Part shown: piece by piece, positions 1 through 8,063 of the stretch
Layout of the letters: each line of letters starts with the position of its first letter
Numbering within the stretch: position 1 is the first letter of the stretch
Origin: Ruminococcus sp.
GTDB taxonomy: Bacteria > Bacillota > Clostridia > Oscillospirales > Ruminococcaceae
Assembly: GCF_017464355.1 (NCBI RefSeq)
Contig: NZ_JAFUAG010000017.1
Location: forward strand, 1-64,000
Direction: 5' to 3'
DNA: 64,000 nt
Notes under the pieces: generated by a model
Told to the model about the DNA's origin: nothing
The model's input: the letters and a program-made list of their open reading frames with translations, nothing else
The model's database searches: none
Program-made: the position numbers and the translations under genes

Positions 1-128
1 CAGTTAAAACAACAAAAGTCTGCGGGTGGGCGGGCGGGGAAGCCTGCGTTTGTCAGCGCAGGGGCTCTGTCTGTTAAAACAGCAGACTCTGACGGACCCC
101 ACTTACCAAGCAAAAGGAGGGTGATATT

Positions 129-1538
129 ATGAAAATACTATATACAGCTAGCGAGGGGCTGCCTTACTCGGCTTCGGGGGGGCTGGCAGATGTTGCGGGC
201 TCGCTGCCTGCGGCGCTGAATGCCCTGGGGCAGGATTGCAGAGTGGTGCTTCCCATGTACGGCAGTATCAGGAAAGAACTCCGTGACAGGCTCAATTATG
301 TGACGAACTTCACGGTGCCTGTGGCATGGAGAAACCAGTACTGCGGAGTTTTCGTGGGTGTGGAGAACGGTGTTACCTACTATCTGCTGGACAATGAATA
401 CTACTTCGCAAGAAACGGTATGTACGGCTTTTACGACGATGCGGAGAGATTTATATTCTTCTCGCGGGCGGTGCTGGAGCTGCTGCGCTACATTGACTTC
501 AAGCCCGATATCATAAATGCCAACGACTGGCAGACGGCGCTGGTGCCAGTTTACTACGACATCTTCTACCGTTACCAGCCCGGGTATGAGGACATAAAGA
601 CAGTATTTACCATACACAACATACAGTATCAGGGTCAGTACGGCCTTGAGCTGATAGGCGACCTTATGGGCATACCCCTTTATCACACGGATATGCTCAG
701 CTATGACGGCGATGTGAACTTCCTGAAAGCGGCTATTGAGGTCAGCGACAGGGTGACTACAGTTTCTCCAAGCTACGCCTGGGAGATACTTGACCCATGG
801 TACTCCCATTCGCTGGACAGGGAGCTGGTTCATCACCAGTACAAGCTCAGCGGTATACTCAACGGTATTTCCCAGACCATTTACGACCCTGCCACTGACA
901 GGAACATCGCCAGAAACTACAGCCTGGCGGACAAGTCGGGCAAGGCTGTCTGCAAGAGGGCGCTGGAACTGGAAATGGGCATGGCTACGGGAAAAGAGCC
1001 TGTTATCGGCATAGTTACAAGGTTCGTTTCGCACAAGGGACTCGACCTGATAAAGTATGTATTTGAGGATATGATAAGGCTGGGCTACAAGTTTGCTGTG
1101 CTGGGCTCGGGGGAGAAGATATACGAGGATTTCTTCACCGAGATGCACTACCGCTATCCCGACAGGGTAGGCCTGAGGCTGGGCTTTGTGCCTGAGCTTT
1201 CAAGGAGGATATATGCAGGTGCTGATATGTTCCTGATGCCCTCCCAGAGCGAGCCCTGCGGTCTGGCACAGATGATAGCCCTGAGATATGGTACTATACC
1301 TATCGTCCGTGAAACAGGCGGCCTGCGGGACACCATAAGAGATGCAGGCGGCGAGGGCGGCAACGGCTTCACCTTCAAGACCTACAATGCTCAGGATATG
1401 CTTGATGCCACCGTAAGGGCGAGAGCCTGCTACGATGACAAGATGCGCTGGGGCAGGCTGGTGAACAATGCTTTCAAGCAGGATTTCAGCTGGGAGCGCT
1501 CGGCGGCTGAGTACATTAAGCTGTATGAGAATATCTGA
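129..1538 (+). CDS. glgA: Glycogen synthase (ADP-glucose type, GT5)
   Basis: Transfers glucose from ADP-glucose to the growing alpha-1,4-glucan chain in the cytoplasm. The 469-residue protein has the usual length. The N-terminal glycine-rich loop reads SASGGLADV, so the family's KxGGL lysine (residue 15 in E. coli GlgA) is Ala here. The C-terminal EPCGL motif (E375) of GT5 enzymes is present. The ATG at 129 follows an AAAGGAGGG site. The gene ends in its own terminator. With glgP and malQ (28.6-34.6 kb) it gives the cell glycogen synthesis and breakdown. The call is firm; only the loop variant is unusual. Confidence 0.95.
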   Translation: MKILYTASEGLPYSASGGLADVAGSLPAALNALGQDCRVVLPMYGSIRKELRDRLNYVTNFTVPVAWRNQYCGVFVGVENGVTYYLLDNEYYFARNGMYGFYDDAERFIFFSRAVLELLRYIDFKPDIINANDWQTALVPVYYDIFYRYQPGYEDIKTVFTIHNIQYQGQYGLELIGDLMGIPLYHTDMLSYDGDVNFLKAAIEVSDRVTTVSPSYAWEILDPWYSHSLDRELVHHQYKLSGILNGISQTIYDPATDRNIARNYSLADKSGKAVCKRALELEMGMATGKEPVIGIVTRFVSHKGLDLIKYVFEDMIRLGYKFAVLGSGEKIYEDFFTEMHYRYPDRVGLRLGFVPELSRRIYAGADMFLMPSQSEPCGLAQMIALRYGTIPIVRETGGLRDTIRDAGGEGGNGFTFKTYNAQDMLDATVRARACYDDKMRWGRLVNNAFKQDFSWERSAAEYIKLYENI

Positions 1539-1551
1539 TGACTTACACTGA

Positions 1552-1583
1552 CGCGGTCTGCCGAAAGGCGGGCTGCGTTTTTT
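1552..1583 (+). terminator. Terminator after glgA
   Basis: An 11-bp stem (CGCGGTCTGCC with GGCGGGCTGCG, using G-U pairs) closes a GAAA loop and is followed by six Ts. Confidence 0.8.
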
Positions 1584-1599
1584 GTCCCCCTTTGGTGCA

Positions 1600-1628
1600 T
1601 TGACTTTTTTGCAGGGCGGGTGTATAAT
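1600..1628 (+). promoter_or_regulatory. Promoter for the 177-aa hypothetical gene
   Basis: TTGACT (1600-1605), a 17-bp spacer and TATAAT (1623-1628) lie about 35 bp before the start codon. Confidence 0.8.
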
Positions 1629-1664
1629 TATGCTGACAGTTGATGATGGCAGGAGGTATGTGTG

Positions 1665-2195
1665 ATGTCGATCTTTGGAGGTCTTTTCGGGAAAAAGGAG
1701 CCTGAGCCCCCGAAGTATGTAAGGCCGAGTTTTGAAACGGAGCTGGGACGCTTCGTGTACACGGGGGATCCCGAAAGGTATGTTGAAGAGGTAGGCTATG
1801 AGAGCGAGCTGGTCTGGTACGATGATACTGAGGAAGATGATCTCCTCATGGGGGTATACATCGACAGCGACACAAGGGACAGCCTTGAAGCGGGCAGGTG
1901 CTACGGCATACTTGCAGGTATCGTCGCTGACAAGGTGCGCATAGACCATGAGGTAAGGCTGACGGCGGCAAGGCATTATGCGGACAAGGACGGCTTTGTC
2001 ATGTCGGACGGTATGCTGACCTCTGCGGAGGCGGCAGCGAACAAGTTTCAGCTGACCTTTATCAGCGTTTACAGGGACGGCAGAGTAGTATATTCGGTGG
2101 ATCTGGGCTATGCTCTGGACGAGGTCGAGGCCGGACATCTCCATGTAACTGTGGCGGCGGACGGCAGTGTGAGCGTTGAGGAGTGTTCTTACTGA
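1665..2195 (+). CDS. Hypothetical cytoplasmic protein, possibly DUF2262-like
   Basis: A 176-residue acidic protein starting MSIFGGLFGKK, with no signal peptide or membrane segment. It reads as alternating beta strands and acidic turns; the middle holds a DGMLTSAEAAANKF stretch and the C-terminus resembles an open beta sheet. I do not recognise it with confidence; the pattern faintly recalls DUF2262. The ATG at 1665 lies 8 nt after AGGAGG; a GTG at 1662 is possible but too close to it. It has its own promoter and appears monocistronic. Function unknown. Confidence 0.75.
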   Translation: MSIFGGLFGKKEPEPPKYVRPSFETELGRFVYTGDPERYVEEVGYESELVWYDDTEEDDLLMGVYIDSDTRDSLEAGRCYGILAGIVADKVRIDHEVRLTAARHYADKDGFVMSDGMLTSAEAAANKFQLTFISVYRDGRVVYSVDLGYALDEVEAGHLHVTVAADGSVSVEECSY

Positions 2196-2277
2196 GGAAA
2201 GGCAGGCAACGCTTGGGGGAGTTCTGCCCCGTTTTCGGGATTTTTGTGTCTTTGAAAAAAATATTTCAAAAAAACAC

Positions 2278-2306
2278 TTGCATTTTTCTGAAAGATGTGT
2301 TATAAT
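2278..2306 (+). promoter_or_regulatory. Promoter for tRNA-Arg(CCT)
   Basis: TTGCAT (2278-2283), 17-bp spacer, TATAAT (2301-2306), ending 15 bp before the tRNA. Confidence 0.8.
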
Positions 2307-2321
2307 AATCAAGTTAGATGA

Positions 2322-2395
2322 GTCGCTGTAGCTCAGCTGGATAGAGCGGCCGCCTCCTAAGCGGCAGGCCGGAGGTTCGAATCCTCTCAGCGACG
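2322..2395 (+). tRNA. tRNA-Arg (anticodon CCT)
   Basis: A full cloverleaf can be drawn: acceptor GTCGCTG/CAGCGAC, D-arm GCTCAGCTGGATAGAGC, anticodon stem GCCGC/GCGGC around loop CTCCTAA, T-loop TTCGAAT, discriminator G. CCA is not encoded. It reads the AGG codon, which is common in this window. Confidence 0.96.
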
Positions 2396-2399
2396 CTGT

Positions 2400-2430
2400 C
2401 CCGAAGTCTTTTGGCTTCGGGATTTTTTTT
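2400..2430 (+). terminator. Terminator after tRNA-Arg
   Basis: CCCGAAG pairs with CTTCGGG and is followed by a run of eight Ts. Confidence 0.9.
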
Positions 2431-2564
2431 CTTGCCTTATTGGAAAGCGAAAATGCCTGTTTGGCAAAATAGCCAAATGACGGTGATGAAATTTTGGGTA
2501 ATTGACGAAAAATATTTCCTTAATGTAAACAAATGTATTATTCTATTTTAACTTGTGGTGAATG

Positions 2565-2573
2565 TGATATAAT
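2565..2573 (+). promoter_or_regulatory. Extended -10 promoter for ptsI
   Basis: TGATATAAT is an extended -10 element (TGnTATAAT). A weak -35 (TTTTAA) lies 16 bp upstream. The leader to the ATG is about 50 nt. Confidence 0.6.
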
Positions 2574-2630
2574 AAAATTGTAGAGGTATGACCATTTTCT
2601 ACACTCGCTCGATCGGAGGTGACTACATTC

Positions 2631-4304
2631 ATGATCGCTTTGAAAGGACGGTCTGTATACGGCGGTATCGCCAGAGGTGTCATAAGCTTTTACCAGCGTG
2701 ACCGCATAAGTATTTCCAGACGTAAAATAAATGACCCCGAAAAGGAATGGGACAGATATCTTGAGGCTAAAGATGCGGCTGTGGCCGAGCTGGAGGCTCT
2801 CAGGGAGCAGACGGCGGAAAAGATAGGGTCGGCTGATGCGGATATTTTTTACATTCAGCAGCTCATACTCAACGACAGCCAGTTCGTAAGGGGTGTAAAG
2901 GAATATATATTTGATGAGAAGTGCAACGCAGATTACGCTGTTGCCAGGACTTCCCAGAGACTGGCGGAGATAATGCGGCAGGGCGACTCGGATTATATAC
3001 GGGAACGCTTTACCGATGTATATGACGGCTCGGAGAGGATAATAAGGCAGCTGCAGAACCAGTCCAGCAGTGAGTTCAAGCTGGACGAGATATCCATTAT
3101 CTGTGCGGAGGACCTGCTGCCCAGCGAAACTGCTACGCTGGACAAATCAAAGGTGGCAGCTTTCTGCACGAGGGGAGGGTCTACCAATTCCCACACGGCC
3201 ATTCTTGCAAGGACCATGAACATACCTGCCCTCATCGGGCTGGGTGATGTCAAGCTGGAGGAATACGACGGCAGATATGCCATTGTTGACGGCTATGACG
3301 GGGTCATCTACATCGAGCCCGACAATGAGACCACTATAAGGATAAAGCGCCGTGAAGAGGAAGAGGGCAGGAAGCACGAGCTTCTGCAAAAGCTGAAAGG
3401 CCGCAGGAACGTCACCCGTGACGGACGGGAGATAGAGGTATATGCGAACATAGGCGGTCTGGGCGATCTGGAGTCGGCCATAGAGAACGACGCAGGCGGC
3501 ATAGGGCTGCTGAGGTCGGAATTTTTGTATTTGCAGCGGGACAGCTTCCCTGATGAGGAGGAGCTTTTCTACAACTACCGCAGAGTGGTGGAGGATATGA
3601 AAGGCAAGCGGGTAGTCATACGCACGCTGGACATAGGTGCGGACAAGACCGCTGACTACTTTGACCTTGACAAGGAGGAGAACCCTGCCCTGGGCATGAG
3701 GGCGGTAAGGCTGTGCCTGCGCAGGCAGGATATTTTCAGGACACAGCTGAGGGCGCTGCTGAGGGCTTCGGCCTACGGCAAGCTTTCCATACTGATACCT
3801 ATGATAATAGATGTGGACGAGGTATACCGTGTAAAGGATATAATCCACAAGGTAAAGGACGAGCTGATAAGCAAGCACATAGCCTTTGGGGAAGATGTGG
3901 AGCTGGGAGTTATGATAGAGACCCCTGCGGCGGTGATGATAAGCGACCTGCTGGCCAAGGAGGTAGACTTCTTCAGCATAGGCACCAACGACCTTGAACA
4001 GTACACCCTTGCCATAGACAGGCAGAACCCCAACTACGAGAACGTGGTGCCGCCCAATCATCTGGCGGTGCTGAGAATGATAAAGCTGGTGGTGGAAAAT
4101 GCCCACAGCCACGGGATAAAGGTGTGCCTCTGCGGTGAGCTGGGGGCTGACCTTTCGCTGACGGAGATACTTATGGAGATGCAGCTTGACGCGCTGTCGG
4201 TGGCGCCTCCGCAGGTGCTTCCCGTAAGGCGCATGATACGCAGCCTGAACCTGAGCGACAGGAGGCAGGTACACAGCAACATACAGCGGGTGCTGCATTA
4301 TTGA
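2631..4304 (+). CDS. ptsI: Phosphoenolpyruvate-protein phosphotransferase (PTS enzyme I)
   Basis: Autophosphorylates from PEP and passes the phosphate to HPr, the first step of PTS sugar uptake. From the chosen start it has 557 residues, slightly under the usual 570. The swivel domain carries GGSTNSHTAILAR with the phospho-accepting His188; the C-terminal TIM barrel carries IGTNDLEQYTLA (about residue 450) and the active-site Cys501 in CLCGELGAD. All catalytic residues seem intact. The ATG at 2631 follows GGAGG at 11 nt; the upstream in-frame GTG at 2619 overlaps that site. No HPr or enzyme II gene is next to it, so its partner must lie elsewhere. Confidence 0.95.
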   Translation: MIALKGRSVYGGIARGVISFYQRDRISISRRKINDPEKEWDRYLEAKDAAVAELEALREQTAEKIGSADADIFYIQQLILNDSQFVRGVKEYIFDEKCNADYAVARTSQRLAEIMRQGDSDYIRERFTDVYDGSERIIRQLQNQSSSEFKLDEISIICAEDLLPSETATLDKSKVAAFCTRGGSTNSHTAILARTMNIPALIGLGDVKLEEYDGRYAIVDGYDGVIYIEPDNETTIRIKRREEEEGRKHELLQKLKGRRNVTRDGREIEVYANIGGLGDLESAIENDAGGIGLLRSEFLYLQRDSFPDEEELFYNYRRVVEDMKGKRVVIRTLDIGADKTADYFDLDKEENPALGMRAVRLCLRRQDIFRTQLRALLRASAYGKLSILIPMIIDVDEVYRVKDIIHKVKDELISKHIAFGEDVELGVMIETPAAVMISDLLAKEVDFFSIGTNDLEQYTLAIDRQNPNYENVVPPNHLAVLRMIKLVVENAHSHGIKVCLCGELGADLSLTEILMEMQLDALSVAPPQVLPVRRMIRSLNLSDRRQVHSNIQRVLHY

Positions 4305-4318
4305 AGTCTTGAAAAAAT

Positions 4319-4418
4319 ATCCCAATTTGGTTGTGTATCGTTTCCCCCGCCGAAGGCGGGGGAAACAATTCGCAAAAAGCCATTCTGTATCATCAGCAAT
4401 ACACTTTAAAATTGGGAT
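4319..4418. repeat. Palindromic intergenic repeat, copy 1
   Basis: About 100 bp, near-identical to copies at 42418 and 56370. Ends are inverted repeats (ATCCCAATTT and AAATTGGGAT). A G+C-rich inner hairpin (TTTCCCCCGCC, GAA, GGCGGGGGAAA) sits near the left end, followed by a conserved half with CATTCTGTATCATCAGCAAT. It lies 15 bp after the ptsI stop. There is no ORF inside. It behaves like a MITE or REP-type element. Confidence 0.9.
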
Positions 4419-4430
4419 AAAAAATATCAG

Positions 4431-4470
4431 CCGCAGCATTCTGTTAAGAGAGAATGCTGCGGCTTTGTTT
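4431..4470 (+). terminator. Terminator between convergent ptsI and the 139-aa gene
   Basis: CCGCAGCATTCT pairs perfectly with AGAATGCTGCGG around an 8-nt loop and is followed by CTTTGTTTTG. It probably serves ptsI. Confidence 0.85.
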
Positions 4471-4486
4471 TGTCATTATGCTGATA

Positions 4487-4906
4487 TCATATGGACACAC
4501 GGCGCTTGAAGCGCTCGGCACAGAATGAGAATGTGACTATGACCATGACAACGATGTATGCCCCGAGAAAGATGGGCACGGCGCCCATTTCCGTAAGCTC
4601 GAACTGCTCCCGCAGAGCGTTGTTTTTGCCGTGGGTAAGCAGCTTTGTTTTCCTGCCTTCGTAGTCGTTGACGGATTTGCGGAGCTTGTATTCGTTGCCC
4701 TCATCATCTATGAATATGCTGTAGTTCTTGCTGCTGCGGCCGCTGGTCTCGCTGACGACAGAGGACAGCGTAACTGAGCGCAGCTCGCACTGTTCTTTCG
4801 GATAAAATGTGAGGTAGGGCGCATACTCAATGAGGGCGAAAAGTGCGGTCAGCAGCACTGCCATCAGCCAGAGTATGAGCAGGTTCTTTGGTCTGAGGTT
4901 TTGCAT
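4487..4906 (-). CDS. Hypothetical two-span membrane protein
   Basis: A 139-residue protein with a membrane segment at about 8-28, an extracellular beta-rich stretch of about 75 residues, and a second segment at about 112-132, ending in basic residues. The central part (SSVVSETSGRSSKNYSIF, IDDEGNEYKLR) looks like a small beta domain as in DUF3592-type proteins; compare the gene at 31062. It is convergent with ptsI and appears to be a single-gene unit with AAAGGA before the ATG. Function unknown. Confidence 0.7.
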   Translation of the reverse strand: MQNLRPKNLLILWLMAVLLTALFALIEYAPYLTFYPKEQCELRSVTLSSVVSETSGRSSKNYSIFIDDEGNEYKLRKSVNDYEGRKTKLLTHGKNNALREQFELTEMGAVPIFLGAYIVVMVIVTFSFCAERFKRRVSI

Positions 4907-5046
4907 ATGGGTCTGTTCCTTTCTTTTTGTATATCTGAGTTCATATATCTATATAAGTTAAAGTATACAGTTTTGTTAATTGAAATTCAACCGCGAAATG
5001 TTAATAAATTATTTGATTGAAACCAAAATATCTGCGGGAATAGTAT

Positions 5047-5075
5047 TTGACATCAGCGGGAAAATGTGGTACAAT
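5047..5075 (+). promoter_or_regulatory. Promoter for the ricT operon
   Basis: TTGACA (5047-5052), 17 bp, TACAAT (5070-5075). It probably drives the four genes to 7974, which are tightly spaced. Confidence 0.85.
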
Positions 5076-5134
5076 AACTGTGTATGTATGATGAGCAGGG
5101 CTCATCACCGTGATTTATCAAGAAAGGAATGCCT

Positions 5135-5995
5135 ATGAAGATAATCGGTGTGCGCTTTAAAAGCGTAGGCAAAATATATTACTTCGACCCGAAGGATATA
5201 GAGCTGGCAATAGGTGACAAGGTCATCGTGGAAACTGCCAGAGGGGTCGAGTGCGGTGAGGTCGTGATGACAGACCGCGAGATAGATGAGAACAACTTCA
5301 AGAACCCCATAAAGCCTATCATCAAAAAGGCTGACGAGCGTGACCTGAAGACCATAGAACGCAACAGGCAGAGGGAGCAGGAGGCCTTTGAGATATGCAG
5401 GGAGAAGATCGCTGCACACAAGCTCAAAATGGACCTGATAGATGTGGAGTGTACCTTTAATAACAACAAGATGCTCTTCTACTTTACTGCTGAGAACCGT
5501 GTGGATTTCAGAGAGCTGGTAAAGGACCTGGCAGGTGTGTTCAGGACAAGGATAGAGTTAAGGCAGATAGGTGTGCGCGATGAAGCGAAGATGCTGGGCG
5601 GTCTGGGCATATGCGGACAGCCCTTCTGCTGTTCGAGATTTCTGGGGGACTTCCAGCCTGTTTCCATAAAAATGGCAAAGGAGCAGGGGCTCAGCCTGAA
5701 CCCCACCAAGATAAGCGGCTGCTGCGGCAGACTTATGTGCTGCCTGAAATACGAGCAGGACAGCTATGAGGATCTGCTGAAGCACACACCAAAGGTCGGG
5801 GCTATAGTGAAGACCTCTGACGGCAAGGGCGTTGTGCAGGAAGTAAATCTGCTGACAGGAAAGCTGAGGGTAAAGCTGGACCGTTCGGACAACGTGGTGA
5901 CTGTGAAGAAGGACGATGTTGAGGTCATCAGGGACGGCAACATCAAGGTGGACAAGAACGAGCTGCGGGCTCTCAAAGGACTGGAGGGTAAGTAA
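5135..5995 (+). CDS. ricT: PSP1-domain protein RicT (YaaT)
   Basis: In Bacillus, RicT (YaaT) forms the RicA-RicF-RicT complex, which carries Fe-S clusters and helps RNase Y in mRNA maturation. This 286-residue protein has the PSP1 domain and a Cys-rich segment at about residues 160-205 (CGQPFCCSRFL, then CCGRLMCCLKYE), matching the cluster-binding part of the family. The ATG at 5135 lies 6 nt after AAAGGA; the ATG at 5129 touches that site. It leads a four-gene run and overlaps nothing. Confidence 0.9.
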   Translation: MKIIGVRFKSVGKIYYFDPKDIELAIGDKVIVETARGVECGEVVMTDREIDENNFKNPIKPIIKKADERDLKTIERNRQREQEAFEICREKIAAHKLKMDLIDVECTFNNNKMLFYFTAENRVDFRELVKDLAGVFRTRIELRQIGVRDEAKMLGGLGICGQPFCCSRFLGDFQPVSIKMAKEQGLSLNPTKISGCCGRLMCCLKYEQDSYEDLLKHTPKVGAIVKTSDGKGVVQEVNLLTGKLRVKLDRSDNVVTVKKDDVEVIRDGNIKVDKNELRALKGLEGK

Positions 5996-6625
5996 ATGCC
6001 GTCATCACCTGTACATCTGCTGCTGGCTCACTCTATGGCGGAAAGCCTGGGGGTGGAGAACAAGGCGGATTTTATGCTTGGCGCCATTGCGCCCGACTGC
6101 GTGAACTACGGTATGGAGCAGGCCAGTGAACAAGTGCGCTACACCGCCCATATCCGTGACAGGGATTACGATATCTGGAAAAAGAAACTCAGGGATCATG
6201 CTGAGGAGAACAGAGAAAAGTATGCTGAGTGCAGGGACTTCCTGAGGGGCTACCTTTTCCACTGCTGGACGGACATCGCCTGGGACGAGGCTGTGCAGCC
6301 GAAGATATTTGAGTTCCTGGGGACCCTGGGCTACGGCTATGACGACATGACCGCCCAGAAATGGCAGGAGCTTTATCGGTTCAACAGCGTGGTGACGAAG
6401 CTTAACGAGTACAGCGAATGCTGCGAACTGGTGAAGCAGGGGGTGCCCCGTGATATAGCAGGGTGTCCTGCGGAGCTGATAAAGAAGTTCGCTTTGTATG
6501 TGGCTGATGACTACAGCGACAAGATAATAAATGATGAGCCGAAATTCCTCAGTGAAAAGCATATCGCCGATACCGTCCGCCGCATGGACGAAGCGGGCTA
6601 CAGCGATGAGTTAAGGAAAATATAG
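5996..6625 (+). CDS. Zinc-dependent phospholipase C-like protein
   Basis: A 209-residue cytoplasmic protein without a signal peptide. Histidines and acidic residues are spaced as in the zinc-dependent phospholipase C family: PVHLLLAHSMA at the N-terminus, GAIAPDC at about 29-35, then a GYLFHCWTD helix near residue 80. Members of this family in Clostridia are mostly uncharacterised and are not secreted toxins. The ATG directly follows the ricT stop and uses GGAGG inside ricT, so the two are probably translationally coupled. Confidence 0.75.
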   Translation: MPSSPVHLLLAHSMAESLGVENKADFMLGAIAPDCVNYGMEQASEQVRYTAHIRDRDYDIWKKKLRDHAEENREKYAECRDFLRGYLFHCWTDIAWDEAVQPKIFEFLGTLGYGYDDMTAQKWQELYRFNSVVTKLNEYSECCELVKQGVPRDIAGCPAELIKKFALYVADDYSDKIINDEPKFLSEKHIADTVRRMDEAGYSDELRKI

Positions 6626-6651
6626 TGATACAAAAAACGGAGATGTTTTAA

Positions 6652-7014
6652 ATGCTAACAACATTACTTTCAAACGATACGGCGTACACCCTGCAGAACG
6701 TGTACACACCTTTCCCGATGCCTATGCACCTGGGCTTCTGCATTGTAGCAACTGTGGTATACGGGCTGCAGTACATCAGCAAGAAGTCGCTGCACTACCT
6801 GCTGCTGCTCATAGCCTGCGACCTTACCTTCGTGACACAGATAAATACCTCTAAGCCTGTTATAACAGCTCTGTTCGTGGCTGAGGTGCTGGTGCTGGGA
6901 GGGGCTGCGTTCTTCTCATACAAGTACAGCAAAAAGCTTAAAGCGAACGCTTCCGACAAAAAGAAAGCCCCTAAGGAAAAAGGCAGTGCTGTGGATAACG
7001 CTTTTGAGGACTAG
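6652..7014 (+). CDS. Hypothetical three-span membrane protein
   Basis: A 120-residue protein with hydrophobic segments at about 25-42, 48-65 and 71-88, then a 30-residue Lys-rich cytoplasmic tail. It does not match a family I can name. It is third in the ricT run, 26 bp after the phospholipase-like gene and 3 bp before the dehydrogenase gene, so it is probably co-transcribed. Confidence 0.7.
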   Translation: MLTTLLSNDTAYTLQNVYTPFPMPMHLGFCIVATVVYGLQYISKKSLHYLLLLIACDLTFVTQINTSKPVITALFVAEVLVLGGAAFFSYKYSKKLKANASDKKKAPKEKGSAVDNAFED

Positions 7015-7017
7015 GCC

Positions 7018-7974
7018 ATGAAGATAGTTATACTTGACAGCGAAACAGTTTCCCGCGGGGGAGATGTGAGCCTGGAGGGGATAACCTCCCTGGGGGAGGC
7101 CGAGGTATACGGCTATACACCCAACGATGAGGTAGCTGATAAGATAGGCGATGCAGATGCGGTCATCTGCAACAAGTGCCTGGTGACTGAGGAAGTTTTT
7201 GAGAAATGCCCTAACCTTAAATATGTGGGGCTTTTCGCTACAGGGTACAATAATATCGACCTGAAGGCTGCCAGCAGCCACGGGGCTGTGGTGTGCAATG
7301 TGCCTGCCTATTCAACGGACTCGGTGGCACAGCATACCTTCGCGCTGATACTCAACCACTTCAACAAGATAAGAGAGTACGCTGATACTGTGGACAACGG
7401 CGACTGGGTAAACTACAAGCTGTTCACATACTTCTACATACCCACCTACGAGCTGAAAGGCATGACCATAGGCATAATAGGCTACGGCAGCATTGGCAGG
7501 CGGGTGGCGGAGATAGCAAGGGTCTTCGGCATGAGGGTGCTGACATATACACGTTCTCCCGAAAAAGTCGGGGAGGGCGCTGAGGCGGTGAGCCTTGATG
7601 AACTGCTGAGAGAGAGCGACGTGGTGACCATGCATTGTCCCCTGACAGATGATACACGGGAAATGATAAACAAAGCTGCTCTTTCAAAAATGAAGAAGAC
7701 AGCATATTTTGTAAACACAGCCAGAGGCGGGGCAGTGAACGAGCAGGACCTGGCAGACGCGCTGAATGAGGGCGTCATAGCGGGGGCAGGCATAGATACC
7801 CTGACCTTTGAGCCCATGCGGGAGGATTGCCCGCTGAGGGGTGCCAGGAATATCACCATCACGCCTCACATAGCCTGGGCGCCTAAGCAGACCAGGATAA
7901 GGCTGCTGGAAACAGTAGCGGAGAACCTGAGAAAATGGCGGGACGGCACACCTATAAACGTAGTGAATAAGTAA
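7018..7974 (+). CDS. D-isomer-specific 2-hydroxyacid dehydrogenase (glycerate dehydrogenase-like)
   Basis: NAD(P)-dependent reduction of a 2-keto acid or oxidation of a D-2-hydroxyacid; hydroxypyruvate/glycerate is the likely substrate from overall resemblance to HprA-like enzymes. At 318 residues it has the normal size. The Rossmann motif GYGSIG is near residue 155, the catalytic Arg is in NTARGG (about 235), the Glu is in FEPMRED and the His is in TPHIAWAP (about 282). It is last in the ricT run and is followed by a strong terminator. Substrate is inferred. Confidence 0.88.
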   Translation: MKIVILDSETVSRGGDVSLEGITSLGEAEVYGYTPNDEVADKIGDADAVICNKCLVTEEVFEKCPNLKYVGLFATGYNNIDLKAASSHGAVVCNVPAYSTDSVAQHTFALILNHFNKIREYADTVDNGDWVNYKLFTYFYIPTYELKGMTIGIIGYGSIGRRVAEIARVFGMRVLTYTRSPEKVGEGAEAVSLDELLRESDVVTMHCPLTDDTREMINKAALSKMKKTAYFVNTARGGAVNEQDLADALNEGVIAGAGIDTLTFEPMREDCPLRGARNITITPHIAWAPKQTRIRLLETVAENLRKWRDGTPINVVNK

Positions 7975-7977
7975 GAT

Positions 7978-8006
7978 GAGCGGGATGTGAGAGCATCCCG
8001 CTTTTT
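7978..8006 (+). terminator. Terminator after the dehydrogenase gene
   Basis: AGCGGGATG and CATCCCGCT form the stem, followed by TTTTTG. Confidence 0.9.
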
Positions 8007-8020
8007 GTGTAAAAAGCAAA

Positions 8021-8055
8021 TAAAAAAACAGCGGAAAGACTGATCTTTCCGCTGT
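8021..8055 (-). terminator. Terminator after metK
   Basis: On the minus strand ACAGCGGAAAGA pairs with TCTTTCCGCTGT around a 4-nt loop, followed by seven Ts. Confidence 0.92.
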
Positions 8056-8063
8056 ATGACTTA

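Noticed and set aside
4319..4418. CRISPR repeat or insertion sequence
   Set aside because: Copies are far apart with no regular spacers, and there is no transposase; a MITE- or REP-like element fits better.
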